A stretch of 64,000 nt of DNA from the NCBI GenBank assembly GCA_964017185.1, contig OZ024871.1, positions 24,404,488-24,468,487 of the forward strand. Direction: 5' to 3'. Under the pieces are notes generated by a model. That model saw only the letters and a list, made by a program, of their open reading frames with translations, had not been told where the DNA came from and searched no databases. Source of the stretch: Rugalucina vietnamica (lineage: Eukaryota; Mollusca; Bivalvia; Lucinida; Lucinidae). Each line of letters starts with the position of its first letter. Positions within the stretch are counted from its first letter, which is position 1. Shown in pieces: positions 1 through 24,900 of this stretch. The translations under genes were made by a program, and so were the position numbers.

Positions 1-9515
<9,515 letters not shown>

Positions 9516-9854
9516 CATTTTTGTCACCCCCCATGACATTGGGGGCCCTGGCTACCCATCTCATCCTCTTTCAATCCTGATGAGACTTGCCACATTCTTG
9601 TATATACTATACATCTATGTCGTAGTACTAGCGGCTTCCTGGCACAAGAGCTAGTTTGGGGGCAGGAGACCGAAAACTATCGAAAATGGAATTTTTTGAC
9701 ACCCCCATGACATTGGGGGCCCTGGCTACCCATCTCATCCTCTTTCAATCCTGATGAGACTTGCCACATACTTGTATATACTATACATCTATGTCGTAGT
9801 ACTAGCGGCTTCCTGGCACAAGAGCTAGTTTGGGAGCAGGAAACCGAAAACTCT

Positions 9855-9955
9855 CGAAAAAATATAACATATACATTTATCACAGTACTATCGGCTTCCT
9901 GGCAAAAGAGCTAGTTTCGGAGCAGTAGACCGAAAACTCTCGAAAATGGAATTTT
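9855..9955 (-). repeat. Hybrid A/C satellite unit (recombination scar)
   Basis: An A-unit sequence ending CTCTCGAAAA switches directly into C-unit sequence (AATATAACATATACATTTATC), and the C unit then switches back to A sequence at CAGTAGACCGAAAACTC. The B partner and the unique TCTGTACAGG stretch of C are missing. This is the only C-type fragment seen without a B neighbour, as expected from unequal exchange between unlike units close to the inversion point. Confidence 0.75.
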
Positions 9956-12900
9956 TGACACCCCCAATGACATTGGGGTTCCTGTCTACCCATCTCATCC
10001 TCTTTCAATCCTGATAAGACTTGCCACATACTTGTATATACTATACATCTATGTCATAGTACTAGCGGCTTCCTGGCACAAGAGCTAGTTTGGGGGCAGG
10101 AGACCGAAAACTTTCGAAAATGGAATTTTTTGACACCCCCATGACATTGGGGACCCTGGCTACCCATCTCATCCTCTTTCAATCCTGATGAGACTTGCCA
10201 TATACTTGTATATACTATACATCTATGTCGTAGTACTAGCGGCTTCCTGGCACAAGAGCTAGTTTGGGAGCAGGAAACCGAAAACTCTCGAAAATGGAAT
10301 TTTTGTCACCCCCATGACATTGGGGGCCCTGGCTACCCATCTCATCCTCTTTCAATCCTGATGAGACTTGCCACATATTTGTATATAAAATATACATTTA
10401 TCACAGTACTAGCGGCTTCCTGGCACAAGAGCTAGTTTCGGAGCAGAAGACCTAGAAGCGTCGAAAATAGCCAATTCTGTACAGGAAAATATGACCCTAG
10501 AGCCGTTGGGGGGCCTGGCTACCCTCCTCATCCTCTTTCAATCCTTATGAGACTTGACACATACATTCATATATCATATACCTTTATTGCAGTATAAGCG
10601 GCTTTCTGGCACAAGAGCTAGTTTGGGAGCAAGATACCGAGAAATATCGAAACTAATTTTTTGCACCCCCCCCCCTCTGACATAGTGGGGGGTCTGGCTA
10701 CCCATCTTATCCTCTTTCAATCCTGATGAGACTTGCCACATACTTCTATATATACTATACATCTATGTCGTAGTACTAGCGGCTTCCTGGCACAAGATCT
10801 AGTTTGGGAGCAGGAGACCGAAAACTATCGAAAATGGAATTTTTTGATACCCGCCATGACATTAGGGGCCCTGGCTACACATCTCATCCTCTTTCAATCC
10901 TGATGAGACTTGCCACATACTTGTATATACTATACATCTATGTCGTAGTACTAGCGGCTTCCTGGCACAAGATCTAGTTTGGGAGCAGGAGACCGAAAAC
11001 TATCGAAAATGGAATTTTTTGATACCCACCATGACATTAGGGGCCCTGGCTACACATCTCATCCTCTTTCAATCCTGATGAGACTTGCCACATACTTGTA
11101 TATACTATACATCTATGTCGTAGTACTAGCGGCTTCCTGGCACAAGAGCTAGTTTGGGAGCAGGAAACCGAAAACTCTCGAAAATGGAATTTTTGTCACC
11201 CCCCATGACATTGGGGGCCCTGGCTACCCATCTGATCCTCTTTCAATCCTGATGAGACTTGCCACATACTTGTATATACCATATACATTTATCACAGTAC
11301 TAGCGGCTTCCTGGCACAAGAGCTAGTTTTGGAGCAGTAGACGTAGAAGTGTCGAAAATAGCCAATTCTGTACAGGAAAATATGACCCTAGAGCCGTTGG
11401 GGGGCCTGGCTACCCTCCTCATCCTCTTTCAATCCTAATGAGACTTGACACATACATTCATATATCATATACCTTTATTACAGTATAAGCGGCTTTCTGG
11501 CACAAGAGCTAGTTTGGGAGCAAGATACCGAGAAATATCGAAAATAATTTTTTGCACCCCCCTCTGACATAGTGGGGGGTCTGGCTACCCATCTCATCCT
11601 CTTTCAATCCTGATGAGACTTGCCACATACTTGTATATACTATACATCTATGTCGTAGTACTAGCGGCTTCCTGGCACAAGAGCTAGTTTGGGGGCAGGA
11701 AACCGAAAACTCTCGAAAATGGAATTTTTGACACCCCCATGACATTGGGGGCCCTGGCTACCCATCTCATCCTCTTTCAATCCTGATGAGACTTGCCACA
11801 TACTTGTATATACTATACATCTATGTCGTAGTACTAGCGGCTTCCTGGCACAAGAGCTAGTTTGGGAGCAGGAGACCGAAAACTATCGAAAATGGAATTT
11901 TTTTACACCCCCCATGACATTGGGGGCCCTGGCTACCCATCTGATCCTCTTTCAATCCTGATGAGACTTGCCACATACTTGTATATACTATACATCTATG
12001 TCGTAGTACTAGCGGCTTCCTGGCACAAGAGCTAGTTTGGGAGCAGGAAACCGAAAACTCTCGAAAATGGAATTTTTGTCACCCCCCATGACATTGGGGG
12101 CCCTGGCTACCCATCTCATCCTCTTTCAATCCTAATGAGACTTGCCACATACTTGTATATACTATACATCTATGTCGTAGTACTAGCGGCTTCCTTGCAC
12201 AAGAGCTAGTTTGGGAGCAGGAAACCGAAAACTCTCGAAAATGGAATTTTTGTCACCCCCCATGACATTGGGGGCCCTGGCTACCCATCTCATCCTCTTT
12301 CAATCCTGATGAGACTTGCCACATACTTGTATATACTATACATCTATGTCGTAGTACTAGCGGCTTCCTGGCACAAGAGCTAGTTTGGGGGCAGGAGACC
12401 GAAAACTATCGAAAATGGAATTTTTTGACACCCCCATGACATTGGGGGCCCTGGCTACCCATCTCATCCTCTTTCAATCCTGATGAGACTTGCCACATAC
12501 TTGTATATACTATACATCTATGTCGTAGTACTAGCGGCTTCCTGGCACAAGAGCTAGTTTGGGAGCAGGAAACCGAAAAATCTCGAAAATGGAATTTTTG
12601 TCACCCCCCATGACATTGGGGGCCCTGGCTACCCATCTCATCCTCTTTCAATCCTGATGAGACTTGCCACATACTTGTATATAACATATACATTTATCAC
12701 AGTACTAGCGGCTTCCTGGCACAAGAGCTAGTTTCGGAGCAGTAGACCTAGAAGTGTCGAAAATAGCCAATTCTGTACAGGAGAATATGACCCTAGAGCC
12801 GTTGGGGGGCCTGGCTACCCTCCTCATCCTCTTTCAATCCTAATGAGACTTCACACATACATTCATATATCATATACCTTTATTGCAGTATAAGCGGCTT

Positions 12901-15899
12901 TCTGGCACAAGAGCTAGTTTGGGAGCAAGATACCGAGAAATATCGAAAATATTTTTTTTGCACCCCCCTCTGACATAGTGGGGGGTCTGGCTACCCATCT
13001 CATCCTCTTTCAATCCTGATGAGACTTGCCACATACTTGTATATACTATACATCTATGTCGTAGTACTAGCGGCTTCCTGGCACAAGAGCTAGTTTGGGA
13101 GCAGGCGACCGAAAACTATCGAAAATGGAAGTTTTTGACACCCCCTTGACATTGGGGGCCCTGGCTACCCATCTCATCCTCTTTCAATCCTGATGAGACT
13201 TGCCACATACTTGTATATACTATACATCTATATCGTAGTACTAGCGGCTTCCTGGCACAAGAGCTAGTTTGGGAGCAGGACACCGAAAACTCTCGAAAAT
13301 GGAATTTTTGACACCCCCATGACATTGGGGGCCCTGGCTACCCATCTCATCCTCTTTCAATTCTGATGAGACTTGCCACATACTTTTATATATCATATAC
13401 ATTTATCACAGTACTAGCGGCTTCCTGGCACAAGATCTAGTTTCGGAGCAGTAGACCTTGAAGTGTCGAAAATAGCCAATTCTGTACAGGAAAATATGAC
13501 CCTAGAGCCGTTGGGGGGCCTGGCTACCCTCCTCATCCTCTTTCAATCCTTATGAGACTTGACACATACATTCATATATCATATACCTTTATTGCAGTAT
13601 AAGCGGCTTTCTGGCACAAGAGCTAGTTTGGGAGCAAGATACCGAGAAATATCGAAAATATTTTTTTTGCACCCCCTCTGACATAGTGGGGGGGTCTGGC
13701 TACCCATCTCATCCTCTTTCAATCCTGATGAGACTTGCCACATACTTGTATATACTATACATCTATGTCGTAGTACTAGCGGCTTCCTGGCACAAGAGCT
13801 AGTTTGGGAGCAGGAAACCGAAAACTCTCGAAAATGGAATTTTTGACACCCCTATGACATTTGGGGCCCTGGCTACCCATCTAATCCTCTTTCAATCCTG
13901 ATGAGACTTGCCAAATAGTTGTATATACTATACATCTATGTCGTAGTACTAGCGGCTTCCTGGCACAAGAGCTAGTTTGGGAGCAGGAGACCGAAAACTA
14001 TCGAAAATGGAATTTTTTGACACTCCCATGACATTGGGGGCCCTGGCTACCCATCTCATCCTCTTTCAATCCTGATGAGACTTGCCACATACTTGTATAT
14101 ACTATACATCTATGTCGTAGTACTAGCGGCTTCCTGGCACGAGCTAGTTTGGGAGCAGGAGACGGAAAACTATCGAAAATGGAATTTTTTGACACCCCCA
14201 TGACATTGGGGGCCCTGGCTACCCATCTCATCCTCTTTCAATCCTGATGAGACTTGCCACATACTTGTATATACTATACATCTATGTCGTAGTACTAGCG
14301 GCTTCCTGGCACAAGAGCTAGTTTGGGAGGAGGAGACCGAAAACTATCGAAAATGGATTTTTTTGACACCCCCATGACATTGGGGGCCCTGGCTACCCAT
14401 CTCATCCTCTTTCAATCCTGATGAGACTTGCCACATACTTGTATATACTATACATCTATGTCGTAGTACTAGCGGCTTCCTGGCACAAGAGCTAGTTTGG
14501 GAGCAGGAAACCGAAAACTCTCGAAAATGGAATTTTTGACACCCCCATGACATTGGGGCCCTAGCTTCCCATCTCATCCCCTTTCAATCCTGATGAGACT
14601 TGCCACATACTTGTATATACTATACATCTATGTCGTAGTACTAGCTGCTTCCTGGCACAAGAGCTAGTTTGGGAGCAGGAGACCGAAAACTATCGAAAAT
14701 GGAATTTTTTGACACCCCCATGAAATTGGGGGCCCTGGCTACCCATCTCATCCTCTTTCAATCCTGATGAGACTTGCCACATACTTGTATATACTATACA
14801 TCTATGTCGTAGTACTAACGGCTTCCTGGCACAAGAGCTAGTTTGGGAGCAGGAGACGGAAAACTATCGAAAATGGAATTTTTTGACACCCCCCATGACA
14901 TTGGGGGCCCTGGCTACCCATCTGATCCTCTTTCAATCCTGATGAGACTTGCCACATACTTGTGTATACTATACATCTATGTCGTAGTACTAGCGGCTTC
15001 CTGGCACAAGAGCTAGTTTGGGAGCAGGAAACCAAAAACTCTCGAAAATGGAATTTTTGACACCCCCCATGACATTGGGAGCCCGGGCTACCCATCTCAT
15101 CCTCTTTCAATCCTGATGAGACTTGCCACATACTTGTATATAACATATACATTTATCACAGTACTAGCGGCTTCCTGGCACAAGAGCTAGTTTCGGATCA
15201 GTAGACCTAGAAGTGTCGAAAATAGCCAATTCTTTACAGGAAAATATGACCCTAGAGCCGTTGGAGGGCCTGGCTACCCTCCTCATCCTCTATCAATCCT
15301 AATGAGACTTGACACATACATTCATATATCATATACCTTTATTGCAGTATAAGCGGCTTTCTGGCACAAGAGCTAGTTTGGGATCAAGATACCGAGAAAT
15401 ATCGAAAATATTTTTTTTTGCACACCCCTCTGACATAGTGGGGGGTCTGGCTACCCATCTCATCCTCTTTCAATCCTAATGACACTTGCCACATACTTGT
15501 ATATACTATACATCTATGTCGTAGTACTAGCGGCTTCCTGGCACAAGAGCTAGTTTGGGAGCAGGAAACCGAAAACTCACGAAAATGGAATTTTTGACAC
15601 CCCCCATGACATTGGGGGCCCTGGCTACCCATCTCATCCCCTTTCAATCCTGATGAGACTTGCCACATACTTGTATATACTATACATCTATGTCGTAGTA
15701 CTAGCTGCTTCCTGGCACAAGAGCTAGTTTGGGAGCAGGAGACCGAAAACTATCGAAAATGGAATTTTTTGACACCCCCCATGACATTGGGGGCCCTGGC
15801 TACCCTTCTCATCCTCTTTCAATCCTGATGAGACTTGCCACATACTTGTATATACTATACATCTATGTCGTAGTACTAGCGGCTTCCTGGCACAAGAGC

Positions 15900-18800
15900 T
15901 AGTTTGGGAGCAGGAGACGGAAAACTATCGAAAATGGAATTTTTTGACACCCCCATGACATTGGGGGCCCTGGCTACCCATCTCATCCTCTTTCAATCCT
16001 GATGAGACTTGCCACATACTTGTATATACTATACATCTATGTCGTAGTACTAGCGGCTTCCTGGCACAAGAGCTAGTTTGGGAGCAGGAGACCGAAAACT
16101 ATCGAAAATGGAATTTTTTGACACCCCCATGACATTGGGGGCCCTGGCTACCCATCTCATCCTCTTTCAATCCTAATGAGACTTGCCACATACTTGTATA
16201 TACTATACATCTATGTCGTAGTACTAGCTGTTTCCTGGCACAAGAGCTAGTTTGGGAGCAGGAGACCGAAAACTATCGAAAATGGAATTTTTTGACACCC
16301 CCATGACATTGGGGGCCCTGGCTACCCATCTCATCCTCTTTCAATCCTGATGAGACTTGCCATATACTTGTATATACTATACATCTATGTCGTAGTACTA
16401 GCTGCTTCCTGGCACAAGAGCTAGTTTGGGAGCAGGAGACCGAAAACTATCGAAAATGGATTTTTTTGACACCCCCATGACATTGGGGGCCCTGGCTACC
16501 CATCTCATCCTCTTTCAATCCTGATGAGACTTGCCACATACTTGTATATACTATACATCTATGTCGTAGTACTAGCGGCTTCCTGGCACAAGAGCTAGTT
16601 TGGGAGCAGGAGACCGAAAACTATCGAAAATGGAATTTTTTGACACCCCCCATGACATTTGGGGCCCTGGCTACCCATCTCATCCTCTTTCAATCCTGAT
16701 GAGACTTGCCACATACTTGTATATAACATATACATTTATCACAGTACTAGCGGCTTCCTGGCACAAGAGCTAGTTTCGGAGCAGTAGACCTAGAAGTGTC
16801 GAAAATAGCCAATTCTGTACAGGAAAATATGACCCTAGAGGCGTTGGGGGGCCTGGCTTCCCTCCTCATCCTCTTTCAATCCTAATGAGACTTGACACAT
16901 ACATTCATATATCATATACCTTTATTGCAGTATAAGCGGCTTTCTGGCACAAGAGCTAGTTTGGGAGCAAGATACCGAGAAATATCGAAAATATTTTTTT
17001 TTTGCACCCCCCTCTGACATAGTGGGGGGTCTGGCTACCCATCTCATCCTCTTTCAATCCTAATGAGACTTGCCACATACTTGTATATACTATACATCTA
17101 TGTCGTAGTACTAGCGGCTTCCTGGCACAAGAGCTAGTTTGGGAGCAGGAAACCGAAAACTCTCGAAAATGGAATTTTTGACACCCCCCATTACATTGGG
17201 GGCCCTGGCTACCCATCTCATCCTCTTTCAATCCTGATGAGACTTGCCACATACTTGTATGTACTATACATCTATGTCGTAGTACTAGCGGCTTCCTGGC
17301 ACAAGAGCTAGTTTGGGAGCAGGAGACGGAAAACTATCGAAAATGGAATTTTTTGACACCCCCATGACATTGGGGGCCCTGGCTACCCATCTCATCCTCT
17401 TTCAATCCTGATGAGACTTGCCACATACTTGTATATACTATACATCTATGTCGTAGTACTAGCGGCTTCCTGGCACAAGAGCTAGTTTGGGAGCAGGAGA
17501 CCGAAAACTATCGAAAATGGAATTTTTTGACACCCCCATGACATTGGGGGCCCTGGCTACCCATCTCATCCTCTTTCAATCCTGATGAGACTTGCCACAT
17601 ACTTGTATATACTATACATCTATGTCGTAGTACTAGCTGTTTCCTGGCACAAGAGCTAGTTTGGGAGCAGGAGACCGAAAACTATCGAAAATGGAATTTT
17701 TTGACACCCCCATGACATTGGGGGCCCTGGCTACCCATCTCATCCTCTTTCAATCCTGATGAGACTTGCCACATACTTGTATATACTATACATCTATGTC
17801 GTAGTACTAGCTGCTTCCTGGCACAAGAGCTAGTTTGGGAGCAGGAGACCGAAAACTATCGAAAATGGATTTTTTTGACACCCCCATGACATTGGGGGCC
17901 CTGGCTACCCATCTCATCCTCTTTCAATCCTGATGAGACTTGCCACATACTTGTATATACTATACATCTATGTCGTAGTACTAGCGGCTTCCTGGCACAA
18001 GAGCTAGTTTGGGAGCAGGAGACCGAAAACTATCGAAAATGGAATTTTTTGACACCCCCCATGACATTTGGGGCCCTGGCTACCCATCTCATCCTCTTTC
18101 AATCCTGATGAGACTTGCCACATACTTGTATATAACATATACATTTATCACAGTACTAGCGGCTTCCTGGCACAAGAGCTAGTTTCGGAGCAGTAGACCT
18201 AGAAGTGTCGAAAATAGCCAATTCTGTACAGGAAAATATGACCCTAGAGGCGTTGGGGGGCCTGGCTTCCCTCCTCATCCTCTTTCAATCCTAATGAGAC
18301 TTGACACATACATTCATATATCATATACCTTTATTGCAGTATAAGCGGCTTTCTGGCACAAGAGCTAGTTTGGGAGCAAGATACCGAGAAATATCGAAAA
18401 TATTTTTTTTTTGCACCCCCCTCTGACATAGTGGGGGGTCTGGCTACCCATCTCATCCTCTTTCAATCCTGATAAGACTTGCCACATACTTGTATATACT
18501 ATACATCTATGTCGTAGTACTAGCGGCTTCCTGGCACAAGAGCTAGTTTGGGAGCAGGAAACCGAAAACTCTCGAAAATGGAATTTTTGACACCCCCCAT
18601 TACATTGGGGGCCCTGGCTACCCATCTCATCCTCTTTCAATCCTGATGAGACTTGCCACATACTTGTATATACTATACATCTATGTCGTAGTACTAGCGG
18701 CTTCCTGGCACAAGAGCTAGTTTGGGAGCAGGAGACGGAAAACTATCGAAAATGGAATTTTTTGACACCCCCATGACATTGGGGGCCCTGGCTACCCATC

Positions 18801-18950
18801 TCATCCTCTTTCAATCCTGATGAGACTTGCCACATACTTGTATATACTATACATCTATGTCGTAGTACTAGCGGCTTCCTGGCACAAGAGCTAGTTTGGG
18901 AGCAGGAGACCGAAAACTATCGAAAATAAAATTTTTTGACACCCCCATAA
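15900..18950 (-). repeat. 1,409-bp higher-order repeat, about two copies
   Basis: A block of eight units is duplicated in tandem with an offset of 1,409 bp. The B-C region at 16,956 recurs at 18,365, and the rare AGCTGTTTCC variant at 16,226 recurs at 17,635. A CATTACATTGGGG variant near 17,188 recurs near 18,597. The match fades after about 18,950, where 19,044 has the common AGCGGCTTCC form instead. The limits are approximate, read by eye. Confidence 0.75.
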
Positions 18951-21900
18951 CATTGGGGGGCCTGGCTACCCATCTCATCCTCTTTCAATCCTAATGAGAC
19001 TTGCCACATACTTGTATATACTATACATCTATGTCGTAGTACTAGCGGCTTCCTGGCACAAGAGCTAGTTTGGGAGCAGGAGACCTAAAACTATCGAAAA
19101 TGGAATTTTTTGACACCCCCATGACATTTGGGGCCCTGGCTACCCATCTCATCCTCTTTCAATCCTGATGAGACTTGCCACATACTTGTATATACTATAC
19201 ATCTATGTCGTAGTACTAACGGCTTCCTGGCACAAGAGCTAGTTTGGGAGCAGAAAATCGAAAACTCTCGAAAATGGAATTTTCGACACCCCCATGACAT
19301 TGGGGGCCCTGGCTACCCATCTCATCCTCTTTCAATCCTGATGAGACTTGCCACATACTTGTATATACTAAACATCTATGTCGTAGTACTAGCTGCTTCC
19401 TGGCACAAGACTAGTTTGGGAGCAGGAGACCGAAAACTATCGAAAATGGAATTTTTTGACACCCCCATGACATTGGGGGCCCTGGCTACCCATCTCATCC
19501 TCTTTCAATCCTGATGAGACTTGCCACATACTTGTATATACTATACATCTATGTCGTAGTACTAGCGGCTTCCTGGCACAAGAGCTAGTTTGGGAGCAGG
19601 AGACGGAAAACTATCGAAAATGGAATTTTTTGACACCCCCATGACATTGGGGGCCCTGGCTACCCATCTGATCCTCTTTCAATCCTGATGAGACTTGCCT
19701 AATACTTGTATATACTATACATCTATGTCGTAGTACTAGCGGCTTCCTGGCACAAGAGCTAGTTTGGGAGCAGGAGACCGAAAACTATCGAAAATGGTAT
19801 TTTTTGACACCCCCATGACATTGGGGGCCCTGGCTACCCATCTCATCCTCTTTCAATCCTGATGAGACTTGCCACATACTTGTATATACTATACATCTAT
19901 GTCGTAGTACTAGCGGCTTCCTGGCACAAGAGCTAGTTTGGGAGCAGGAGACCGAAAACTATCGAAAATGGAATTTTTTGACACCCCCATGACATTGGGG
20001 GCCCTGGCTACCCATCTCATCCTCTTTCAATCCTGATGAGACTTGCCACATACTTGTATATACTATACATCTATGTCGTAGTACTAGCGGCTTCCTGGCA
20101 CAAGAGCTAGTTTGGGAGGAGGAGACCGAAAACTATCGAAAATGGAATTTTTTGACACCCCCATGACATTGGGGGCCCTGGCTACCCATCTCATCCTCTT
20201 TCAATCCTGATGAGACTTGCCACATACTTGTATATACTATACATCTATGTCGTAGTACTAGCGGCTTCCTGGCACAAGAGCTAGTTTGGGAGCAGGAAAC
20301 CGAAAACTCTCGAAAATGGAATTTTGACACCCCCATGACATTGGGGGCCCTAGCTACCCATCTCACCCCCTTTCAATCCTGATGAGACTTGCCACATACT
20401 TGTATATACTATACATCTATGTCGTAGTACTAGCTGCTTCCTGGCACAAGAGCTAGTTTGGGAGCAGGAGACCGAAAACTATCGAAAATGGAATTTTTTG
20501 ACACCCCCCATGACATTGGGGGCCCTGGCTACCCATCTGATCCTCTTTCAATCCTGATGAGACTTGCCACATACTTGTATATACTATACATCTATGTCGT
20601 AGTACTAGCGGCTTCCTGGCACAAGAGCTAGTTTGGGAGCAGGAAACCAAAAACTCTCGAAAATGGAATTTTTGACACCCCCATGACATTGGGAGCCCGG
20701 GCTACCCATCTCATCCTCTTTCAATCCTGATGAGACTTGCCACATACTTGTATATAACATATACATTTATCACAGTACTAGCGGCTTCCTGGCACAAGAG
20801 CTAGTTTCGGATCAGTAGACCTAGAAGTGTCGAAAATAGCCAGTTCTGTACAGGAAAATATGACCCTAGAGCCGTTGGGGGGCCTGGCTACCCTCCTCAT
20901 CCTCTATCAATCCTAATGAGACTTGACACATACATTCATATATCATATACCTTTATTGCAGTATAAGCGGCTTTCTGGCACAAGAGCTAGTTTGGGATCA
21001 AGATACCGAGAAATATCGAAAATATTTTTTTTTGCACACCCCGCTGACATAGTGGGGGGTCTGGCTACCCATCTCATCCTCTTTCAATCCTGATGACACT
21101 TGCCACATACTTGTATATACTATACATCTATGTCGTAGTACTAGCGGCTTCCTGGCACAAGAGCTAGTTTGGGAGCAGGAAACCGAAAACTCACGAAAAT
21201 GGAATTTTTGACACCCCCCATGACATTGGGGGCCCTGGCTACCCATCTCATCCTCTTTCAATCCTGATGAGACTTGCCACATACTTGTATATACTATACA
21301 TCTATGTCGTAGTACTAGCTGCTTCCTGGCACAAGAGCTAGTTTGGGAGCAGGAGACCGAAAACTATCGAAAATGGAATTTTTTGACACCCCCATGACAT
21401 TGGGGGCCGTGGCTACCCATCTCATCCTCTTTCAATCCTGATGAGACTTGCCACATACTTGTATATACTATACATCTATGTCGTAGTACTAGCGGCTTCC
21501 TGGCACAAGAGCTAGTTTGGGAGCAGGAGACGGAAAACTATCGAAAATGGAATTTTTTGACACCCCCATGACATTGGGGGCCCTGGCTACCCATCTCATC
21601 CTCTTTCAATCCTGATGAGACTTGCCACATACTTGTATATACTATACATCTATGTCGTAGTACTAGCGGCTTCCTGGCACAAGAGCTAGTTTGGGAGCAG
21701 GAGACCGAAAACTATCGAAAATGGAATTTTTTGACACCCCCATGACATTGGGGGCCCTGGCTACCCATCTCATCCTCTTTCAATCCTGATGAGACTTGCC
21801 ACATACTTGTATATACTATACATCTATGTCGTAGTACTAGCGGCTTCCTGGCACAAGAGCTAGTTTGGGAGCAGGAGACCGAAAACTATCGAAAATGGAA

Positions 21901-24900
21901 TTTTTTGACACCCCCATGACATTTGGGGCCCTGGCTACCCATCTCATCCTCTTTCAATCCTAATGAGACTTGCCACATACTTGTATATACTATACATCTA
22001 TGTCGTAGTACTAGCGGCTTCCTGGCACAAGAGCTAGTTTGGGAGCAGGAAACCGAAAACTCTCGAAAATGGAATTTTTGACACCCCCATGACATTGGGG
22101 GCCCTGGTTTCCCATCTCATCCTCTTTCCATCCTGATGAGACTTGCCACATACTTGTATATACTATACATCTATCTCGTAGTACTAGCGGCTTCCTGGCA
22201 CAAGAGCTAGTTTGGGAGCAGGAGACCGAAAACTATCGAAAATGGAATTTTTTGACACCCCCATGACATTGGGGGCCCTGGCTACCCATCTCATCCTCTT
22301 TCAATCCTGATGAGACTTGCCACATACTTGTATATACTATACATCTATGTCGTAGTACTAGCGGCTTCCTGGCACAAGAGAAGACCGAAAACTATCGAAA
22401 ATGGAATTTTTTGACACCCCCATGACATTGGGGGCCCTGGCTACCAATCTCATCCTCTTTCAATCCTGATGAGACTTGCCACATACTTGTATATACTATA
22501 CATCTATGTCGTAGTACTAGCGGCTTCCTGGCACAAGAGCTAGTTTGGGAGCAGGAAACCGAAAACTCTCGAAAATGGAATTTTTGACACCCCCATGACA
22601 TTGGGGGCCCTAGCTACCCATCTCATCCCCTTTCAATCCTGATGAGACTTGCCACATACTTGTATATACTATACATCTATGTCGTAGTACTAGCTGCTTC
22701 CTGGCACAAGAGCTAGTTTGGGAGCAGGAGACCGAAAACTATCGAAAATGGAATTTTTTGACACCCCCCATGACATTGGGGGCCCTGGCTACCCATCTCA
22801 TCCTCTTTCAATCCTGATGAGACTTGCCACATACTTGTATATACTATACATCTATGTCGTAGTACTAGCGGCTTCCTGGCACAAGAGCTAGTTTGGGAGC
22901 AGGAGACGGAAAACTATCAAAAATGGAATTTTTTGACACCCCCCATGACATTGGGGGCCCTGGCTACCCATCTGATCCTCTTTCAATCCTGATGAGACTT
23001 GCCACATACTTGTATATACTATACATCTATGTCGTAGTACTAGCGGCTTCCTGGCACAAGAGCTAGTTTGGGAGCAGGAAACCAAAAACTCTCGAAAATG
23101 GAATTTTTGACACCCCCCATGACATTGGGAGCCCGGGCTACCCATCTCATCCTCTTTCAATCCTGATGAGACTTGCCACATACTTTTATATAACATATAC
23201 ATTTATCACAGTACTAGCGGCTTCCTGGCACAAGAGCTAGTTTCGGATCAGTAGACCTAGAAGTGTCGAAAATAGCCAATTCTGTACAGGAAAATATGAC
23301 CCTAGAGCCGTTGGGGGCCTGGCTACCCTCCTCATCCTCTATCAATCCTAATGAGACTTGACACATACATTCATACATCATATACCTTTATTGCAGTATA
23401 AGCGGCTTTCTGGCACAAGAGCTAGTTTGGGATCAAGATACCGAGAAATATCGAAACTATTTTTTTTGCACACCCCTCTGACATAGTGGGGGGTCTGGCT
23501 ACCCATCTCATCCTCTTTCAATCCTGATGACACTTGCCACATACTTGTATATACTATACATCTATGTCGTAGTACTAGCGGCTTCCTGGCACAAGAGCTA
23601 GTTTGGGAGCAGGAAACCGAAAACTCACGAAAATGGAATTTTTGACACCCCCCATGACATTGGGGGCCCTGGCTACCCATCTCATCCTCTTTCAATCCTG
23701 ATGACACTTGCCACATACTTGTATATACTATACATCTATGTCGTAGTACTAGCTGCTTCCTGGCACAAGAGCTAGTTTGGGAGCAGGAGACCGAAAACTA
23801 TCGAAAATGGAATTTTTTGACACCCCCCATGACATTGGGGGCCCTGGCTACCCATCTCATCCTCTTTCAATCCTGATGAGACTTGCCACATACTTGTATA
23901 TACTATACATCTATGTCGTAGTACTAGCGGCTTCCTGGCACAAGAGCTAGTTTGGGAGCAGGAGACGGAAAACTATCGAAAATGAAATTTTTTGACACCC
24001 CCATGACATTGGGGGCCCTGGCTACCCATCTCATCCTCTTTCAATCCTGATGAGACTTGCCACATACTTGTATATACTATACATCTACGTCGTAGTACTA
24101 GCGGCTTCCTGGCACAAGAGCTAGTTTGGGAGCAGGAGACCGAAAACTATCGAAAATGGAATTTTTTGACACCCCCATGACATTGGGGGCCCTGGCTACC
24201 CATCTCATCCTCTTTCAATCCTGATGAGACTTGCCACATACTTGTATATACTATACATCTATGTCGTAGTACTAGCGGCTTCCTGGCACAAGAGCTAGTT
24301 TGGGAGCAGGAGACCAAAAACTATCGAAAATGGAATTTTTTGACACCCCCCATGACATTTGGGGCCCTGGCTACCCATCTCATCCTCTTTCAATCCTGAT
24401 GAGGCTTGCCACATACTTGTATATACTATACATCTATGTCGTAGTACTAGCGGCTTCCTGGCACAAGAGCTAGTTTTGGAGCAGGAAAACGAAAACTCTC
24501 GAAAATGGAATTTTTGACACCCCTATGACATTGGGGGCCCTGGCTACCCATCTCATCCTCTTTCAATCCTGATGAGACTTGCCACATACTTGTATATACT
24601 ATACATCTATGTCGTAGTACTAGCTGCTTCCTGGCACAAGAGCTAGTTTGGGAGCAGGAGACCGAAAACTATCGAAAATGGAATTTTTTGACACCCCCAT
24701 GACATTGGGGGCCCTGGCTACCCATCTCATCCTCTTTCAATCCTGATGAGACTTGCCACATACTTGTATATACTATACATCTATGTCGTAGTACTAGCGG
24801 CTTCCTGGCACAAGAGCTAGTTTGGGAGGAGGAGACCGAAAACTATCGAAAATGGAATTTTTTGACACCCCCATGACATTGGGGGCCCTGGCTACCCATC

